A stretch of 64,000 bases of DNA from Azadirachta indica. Taxonomy: Eukaryota; Streptophyta; Magnoliopsida; Sapindales; Meliaceae. Below the pieces are notes generated by a model, which saw only the letters and a list, made by a program, of their open reading frames with translations, made no database searches and had not been told where the DNA came from. The stretch covers positions 3,679,182-3,743,181 of the forward strand of contig CM040445.1 of NCBI GenBank assembly GCA_022749755.1. Direction: 5' to 3'. A program made the position numbers and the translations under genes. Shown here in pieces: positions 58,827-64,000 of the stretch. Every line of letters starts with the position of its first letter. The first letter of the stretch is position 1.

Positions 58827-60694
58827 ATGGAGAAGATGGGTGCCGTGGAACCCACTTTTGAAGACTTGGTCGAGGAGAAGAAGCGAGTCAGGAACCCTCT
58901 TGTTCCTGTAGGTATGTCTAATATGTTTTCTTTTGTCTTCGTTTTTATCGTTAAATTTCCTGTTATTTTATATCATGGTTTGCATAGCTGCTTGTGTGTT
59001 TTGATATGTAGTGCCAAAGGATTGATTGATTGATCGATTGGTTGAAGGTGTATTATGTACGATGGATTTGGGGATTTATTATATGGCTTACCATTGATTT
59101 GGTTTTTGGCGATAAAAACATCCTGATATGCATTGCTTAGGTAGTTTGGACAAAAGTAGAGAATTTAAGGTTTTACTTTGAAGGGAATTGGAAGTGCACG
59201 TGAATTAGAATTGAAAAATCATCCTTGAGATATTTGCTGTGAGTTTTAAATGTTAATAAAAGAGTCGTTCTAACAAAAATATAGGTTAATATAAGAGATT
59301 AGACTGAAGAATTTCAGTTACAAGTGAAACAGGTGGCTGTGAGAGAAGAGAATACAGAAATCTCCTCTGCCGGTTTTGGATTTTAATGATAGAAAAGCTA
59401 TATGCGTAATCGGTTTTCTGTATCCATTATTTTAGTATGTGGAATGGGCATGGGATAAGTGCAAATTAATTGCTTAAGTTGGATCATCTGCATTTTATAT
59501 TCTAATTGATGTTTGGTTGCGAAATCGATTAGTCTTAACTTAAACTTGAATTTTTATCGTGTGGGCTTGACACTGGGAGTTTGGATTATTGATCTGTTTT
59601 ACAAGAAAAGAAGTATGGAATTTCCACTTTCATGTGCCTACTTATGCACTTAACGAAGGGGATTTTGAGATTATAGTGGGAATATATAATGGAATATTGA
59701 ATAATTTTAACCAGAGCAGATCACTTTAGGTTCTAGGTGACATGGTTGCTCATAAGCAGTAAGGGATTTTCCAACTACCACTTAATGTATTGGCTAGAAA
59801 CATGAATGGCAATATGGCAGCTTATAGTCTTTCTATGGTACCATATATTCTGAGATGAGCTCAAGTTTCTTGCAAGGTAGAAGGCTTTTGCTAGATACGC
59901 AATTGAGTGCCTAGTTGTTCTGTCGTTACACCCTCAAGAATTTAAGAGCCTGCCAAACCCTGACTCATTTTGATCTGCCTTATTTTTTTTTCTCTTCACA
60001 ACTTGACCATTCAAAAGTCTGAAGATTTTGCTTTGTATCATGCTCCATAATTGTCTGCATTTTAGATCATTGATTGTATTTCTTTATCGTTTAATATTCT
60101 CTTGGCCTTCTAGCTACTCATTTTGATTGCTACTGAAAATCTGATTAGGCTTTTATCTTAAAAATTTATCTTTTTACTTTTATTATTATTATTTCCTTTG
60201 ATTTGATCGTAAGTCTAGTAACCTTGCCCCACTGATTATTTATCATCTGAGGTTAGTGATATATCGTATCAGTCTTGCAAGAATTATCCCCAGTTTTCAA
60301 GTCAAATTAATAGTTGTTGTTGTAAGCATTTAAACTGCTTTTTGGGCTGCTTAAAGCTCTACAGGTTTTGAAGATTGGGCCTTCTAAACTTAAGAATCGA
60401 CCTTCTCCTTTCCTTTTGTTTCCAACTATGATATATCAAGATTGTGTTAAATTTTCTCTTATGACGTAATGCTCTGTATTCAGTCTCATGTACCAGCCAT
60501 TTTTTTATGTTTGCTTGGCAGGTGCACTTATGACAGCAGGAGTGCTCACAGCCGGCTTAATTAGCTTCAGACGAGGCAATTCTCAATTGGGTCAGATGTT
60601 AATGAGAGCTAGGGTGGTTGTCCAAGGTGCTACAGTGGCACTTATGGTCGGTACTGCTTACTACTATGGGGAAAACCCTTGGAAATCAAAATAG
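58827..60694 (+). CDS. HIG1-domain mitochondrial inner-membrane protein
   Basis: Two exons: 58827-58911 and 60522-60694 (258 nt, 85 aa), split by a 1.6-kb intron. The ATG lies in AAATGGAG. An acidic/basic N-terminal helix (FEDLVEEKKRVRNPLVPVG) precedes two hydrophobic hairpin segments (ALMTAGVLTAGLISF and ATVALMVGTAYYYG) with the loop RRGNSQLGQMLMRARVVVQG, which contains the (I/L)MRxRVxxQ-type HIG1 signature. HIG1 proteins (HIGD1/Rcf1) are small inner-membrane factors that associate with cytochrome c oxidase and respiratory supercomplexes; several respond to low oxygen. Length fits HIGD1-type members. A longer fusion partner was looked for and not seen before the TAG at 60692. Confidence 0.92.
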
Positions 60695-60699
60695 ACTGA

Positions 60700-62728
60700 A
60701 TTTTTTTTTGATTTCTCATTTATTTAGAAATTCTTACAATGTCTGTATTAATCAATGAAGGTCTTGTTCCTTCTCAGTGATATTTTTGTGTTATTACTGC
60801 AAGTCCGGAGTGAATTTGCATGGTTGCTGCAGATTTTATAGTTTTGGTGAATAAATGAAACAATTCATTGCTATTAATCAATGTATTTGGCAGCTAAATT
60901 GGATGCAGTGGGTCACGCAATGCATTGAGTAGTTATAGAGATTTTCTTTACACTTCATGACGGCAGGAGACAACCATAGATTTTTCACCGGATATTATTT
61001 GCTATCTAACTGCCAGAGTACGTCGCACGAAAGCATTAGATTTTGACCTTCATATTGTGAATATGTAAGTGGGGCTGTTATGATTCTACTTGCAGTTGGA
61101 AAGTATTGTATTTGATTTGTAGAAATTAATCTTTATTCTTTCACGATGTTTAGTGATTTTATCTCGCAATAAGATTGAAAGTCAAAATACGCCAATCTTA
61201 AATATAGTCCAAGAATATGACACGAATGTGGAAGTGAAACAAGGACTCAATAGGTTCCGGTGCTTGACTAATAACGTCCCTTTAAGCTGTGGACCAAGCC
61301 ACCATCATTGTGATGGCAACCGGGATGTAGTTTGGCCTGAGCCCACATCATTGCAGGAAAAGAAAATAATTCCGAATTGGTCTCTTGCGCAATAGAATGC
61401 TGGACGTGCTAGAAATTAATAGCAGCACCTGGAAATTATTGTCAGCAGGATGGTTTGTTCGAAGGTAGCAAACTTCTAATCAAGCTAGCTGTTATTGCGA
61501 CCCCACCAACTGTAGCACTGGACGATGTCTGGATGAATCTGGCATCATTATTTTCCAATTTCCGATTGACCCACTTTTATGTATGGACAGTTAAAGATAA
61601 TTGCACGGCTCTGCAAAATCGACGAAAAATCAATGTGGGGTCATGATCCAAAATCAAACGGCTCAGATTATCAGGCATGCCGCTAACGGACTGTTACTAG
61701 TTACGATTTACAAATTAAGCATGATTATTATTATTATTATTATTATTAGTAGGAGTAGTAGTAGTAGTCGTAGTAGCATGTATAAACCTACGCCAAGATT
61801 GCTTTTTCTTGCGTGACATATGCATTTAATTCGTCGGTTTCCTTGCAAAGATACTTCCAGCGTCAAAATCTCCGGTGGCAGAGAAACTGCAACCCAAACT
61901 GCTTTTGCTTTACATGAAGACTTTTTGTGAAAACTACAGGAAATGGCATCCCATTTCTCCATGAAATTAAGTCAGTTATCTAAGGCAGAAGCCAAAGAAA
62001 AATACAATACTTCGAGCAGGATAACATATAACAATGTCTATCTGTCAATTTTCACAATATCGATGGCCAGAGACAAGTTCAACAAATAATGCACGGCGGT
62101 CCTGCCTTGGGGTAGGATTCCCGCGCTTTAACGTGGGTTTTCTGTTTTCATTTCCGTGTATAAGTAGATATTCTTCAAATTTGAAAATAAATAACGTGCA
62201 CATTATTCATTATTTGTGTTTATACATAATTATAGTATTCAAATAAATAAATAAATAAATAAATAAACAATGCATGTTGCTTGTCACCAGTACACTTTTT
62301 CTTTTCAATCGATGGACGGTCAACAGAGATCTGTACACTCAGACTAGTCCAGCTTTATTTTTTGTCGGCCTAGGCAAAGGCAATAAACTCGCCAGCTCTA
62401 TCTTAATTACAAGCTACATATATATATATATATATATATATCTGAAATAAAGATTAATTATGCCTAGCATACGTATGTGTAAAACATCACATTATTGTCG
62501 TATGATCTTTGCTTTGCAAATGAAAGCGTTTGAGCAAAGTTTACCCTGGGAGTAATTCCGCAGGGATAAATTAATGTCAGAATATGGGCCAGCAGAAAAT
62601 AATGGAGGGAGAGAGACGTACAAATGTGGAATATCCTTCCTTCTTTCCTCTCTTATTATAAAATAAAATTCATATAGAGTAGTCTGAGAGAGAGGAGGGA
62701 AGGAGTTTTATTCTGAAAGTGTTGATGC
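60700..62728. other. Intergenic region before the RSS3-like gene
   Basis: No supportable gene. Contents: the likely 3' UTR of the HIG1 gene, an ATT run (about 61724-61748) followed by a GTA/GTC-rich run, an AATA tetramer repeat (about 62242-62268), and a TA microsatellite (62417-62441). A GA-rich leader-like stretch (62681-62702) precedes the next ATG. Short frames at 61153-61395 and 61455-61646 show no domain. Confidence 0.55.
62417..62441. repeat. TA microsatellite
   Basis: About twelve TA dinucleotides, roughly 290 bp upstream of the RSS3-like ATG. Confidence 0.85.
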
Positions 62729-64000
62729 ATGGAGGAGTACATCAATAATCCGGTCAATGGTTTTCATATTCTTCAGCATACATTGAGAAGCTTGTGTGAC
62801 GAAAACTCTCCGTGGATTTATGCAGTTTTCTGGAGATTATTACCTCGCAATCATCCGCCTCCCACGTAATAAACATGGCTAGTGCTTCATTGAACTCAGA
62901 ATATTGAAACTATAATTCTAACCATATATAGTCTTCTCTTTTCCTCTACTTTTTCTGAGTTTGGTATTATATAAATGCCTTCTGTTTTTTATACATGTAG
63001 CTGGGATTTTAAAAGGGGAGCTCCAGCTGACAGACCAATTAGAGAAAACAGAAAGAACTGGTACGATTCAATGTTCTTAATTTTTATCTATCATCCGGAG
63101 TACTCGATGTAATTAGATTAAGCTCAATGTCTAACGTATATATATTAATTTGTCCCTGCAGGATGCTTGCATGGGAAGATGGTTTCTGCAACTTTTTTGC
63201 TTCAACAGCTGAGAGCAATCATCAGGCAAGCTCATCATCGTCGGCTGAAAACAGTGATATCCAACACCTGAATGGACTACATCCTCAGCTCTTTTTTAAG
63301 ATGTCGCATGAAATCCACAACTACGGAGAAGGGTGAGTAATTAATTAAGGAGAACTAAGTAATTAATAAGGATTTTCTGCTGCTAGATAATCAATTAATG
63401 AGGATTTTCTTCATATGTAAGCCTGTCGTTATTATATATAGATCTCCATAGCATATATTTTATGTTCAAATAAAATTATTTGGTGTCTGTCCGGCAGTTT
63501 GGTCGGGAAAGTAGCTGCAGATGGTGGTTATAAATACGTTTATGAGTGTGAGCAAATCAGTTTGCCCGCATGGAAAATATCAGAAGACCAGCTGGTCAGT
63601 AATTTTTAGTGTATATATATATATATATATATATATGCTTAATTTCATCTAAAAGCTACAATAAGATTTCTGCATTTACATATATTTCTGATTAAAATTT
63701 TCTTTGCAGCATCCAAAGACATGGGGGCCTCAGTTCCAATCTGGTATAAAGGTTGTTGACTCCCTACACTTTAGTTTTAATTGCTAACTTTAATTATCTA
63801 AAAAGTTTAAGCTTGTTAAAATATATACATCGCTCGAATAATTAATACTACTTTATCTTATCTGGAAGACTGGACTGTACTGGTTCAATAGGTGGCTAAG
63901 GGTGGAGGAGGATAGAGATTATAGAGGGTTGAGTTCTGGCCTAGCTAGCCTACCACTTGAAAATTTTCTTGTAAGTTCTAATAATAACAATAAATGGAGC
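62729..64000 (+). CDS. RSS3-like bHLH-MYC_N regulator, 5' part (cut by window end)
   Basis: Five exons seen: 62729-62865, 63001-63060, 63162-63332, 63498-63594, 63710-63751; the phases join without a break (507 nt, 169 aa), ending with the donor K|GTTGTT. The start MEEYINNPVNGFHILQHTLRSLC, then WIYAVFWRLLPRNHPPPTWDF, LAWEDGFCNFFAS, LFFKMSHEIHNYGEGLVGKVAADGGYKYVYE and TWGPQFQSGIK match the bHLH-MYC/R2R3-MYB N-terminal domain of RICE SALT SENSITIVE 3 and its Arabidopsis relatives. RSS3 is a nuclear regulator that works with JAZ and bHLH factors in root-tip jasmonate and salt responses. Later exons lie beyond 64000. A TA microsatellite (63611-63636) sits in intron 4. Confidence 0.9.
63611..63636. 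repeat. TA microsatellite in RSS3-like intron 4
   Basis: About thirteen TA dinucleotides between exons 4 and 5 of the RSS3-like gene. Confidence 0.85.

Noticed and set aside
61708..61962. Minus-strand frame ending in Leu/Ile runs
   Set aside because: Its C-terminus is the ATT/GTA microsatellite and the rest has no recognisable domain.
1..64000. tRNA, rRNA, CRISPR or bacterial-type systems
   Set aside because: No cloverleaf, rRNA block or regularly spaced repeats were seen. The only tRNA-related sequence is the retrotransposon primer-binding site.

Overview
This window is nuclear DNA from a flowering plant. It is AT-rich, its genes are split by many introns (mostly GT-AG), it is rich in simple repeats and plant transposable elements, and every recognisable protein is plant-type. 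The gene set and the order of several neighbours fit a eudicot, probably a rosid. I cannot name the species from sequence alone. No RNA genes, CRISPR arrays or bacterial-type operons were seen.

Layout, left to right. (1) 1-3285: AT-rich intergenic DNA. (2) 3286-8571 (-): a complete 14-exon nucleobase-ascorbate transporter of the NAT6 type. (3) 8572-15.4 kb: promoter side of NAT6, then about 6 kb of gene-poor, microsatellite-rich DNA. (4) 15.4-19.1 kb (+): mitochondrial ribosomal protein L47/uL29m. (5) 21.7-22.0 kb: a decayed copy of the first exon of the next gene. (6) 23.8-29.6 kb (+): SUO-like BAH + TFIIS-N + GW-repeat protein. (7) 31.4-34.5 kb (-): type-II ROP/RAC small GTPase, convergent with SUO.

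(8) 32.5-50.15 kb is a direct tandem duplication, unit A (about 32455-43794) and unit B (about 44250-50154), separated by 455 bp of unrelated DNA. Its breakpoints lie in ROP intron 6 and in exon 5 of a DEG9 protease gene. The outer copies (ROP on the left, DEG9 on the right) are whole. The inner copies (DEG9-A, ROP-B) lost their 3' ends at the duplication and have decayed. After duplication, unit A received a 0.9-kb Mutator-type MITE (35049-35945) and a 4.54-kb chromovirus-type LTR retrotransposon (37155-41694). The matching empty sites can be read in unit B. The retrotransposon has LTRs that differ by one base, yet its long ORF runs from protease directly into integrase with no reverse transcriptase or RNase H.

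(9) 47.7-51.2 kb (+): intact DEG9. (10) 52.0-53.8 kb (-): UMAMIT/WAT1-type transporter. (11) 53942-58096: a 4.15-kb Mutator-like element with terminal inverted repeats, a broken transposase, and a second broken ORF carrying a GRF zinc finger on the other strand. It sits 155 bp upstream of the transporter start codon. (12) 58.8-60.7 kb (+): small HIG1-domain mitochondrial protein. (13) 62.7 kb to the window edge (+): the first five exons of an RSS3-like bHLH-MYC_N regulator.

The host genes do not form one pathway. Two are mitochondrial (L47, HIG1 protein), two are plasma-membrane carriers (NAT, UMAMIT), and the rest are regulators (ROP, SUO, DEG9, RSS3-like). From memory, Arabidopsis keeps several of these next to each other (NAT6 beside ROP11; ROP10 beside SUO; DEG9 beside UMAMITs), so the window looks like an ancestral gene order that was later split.
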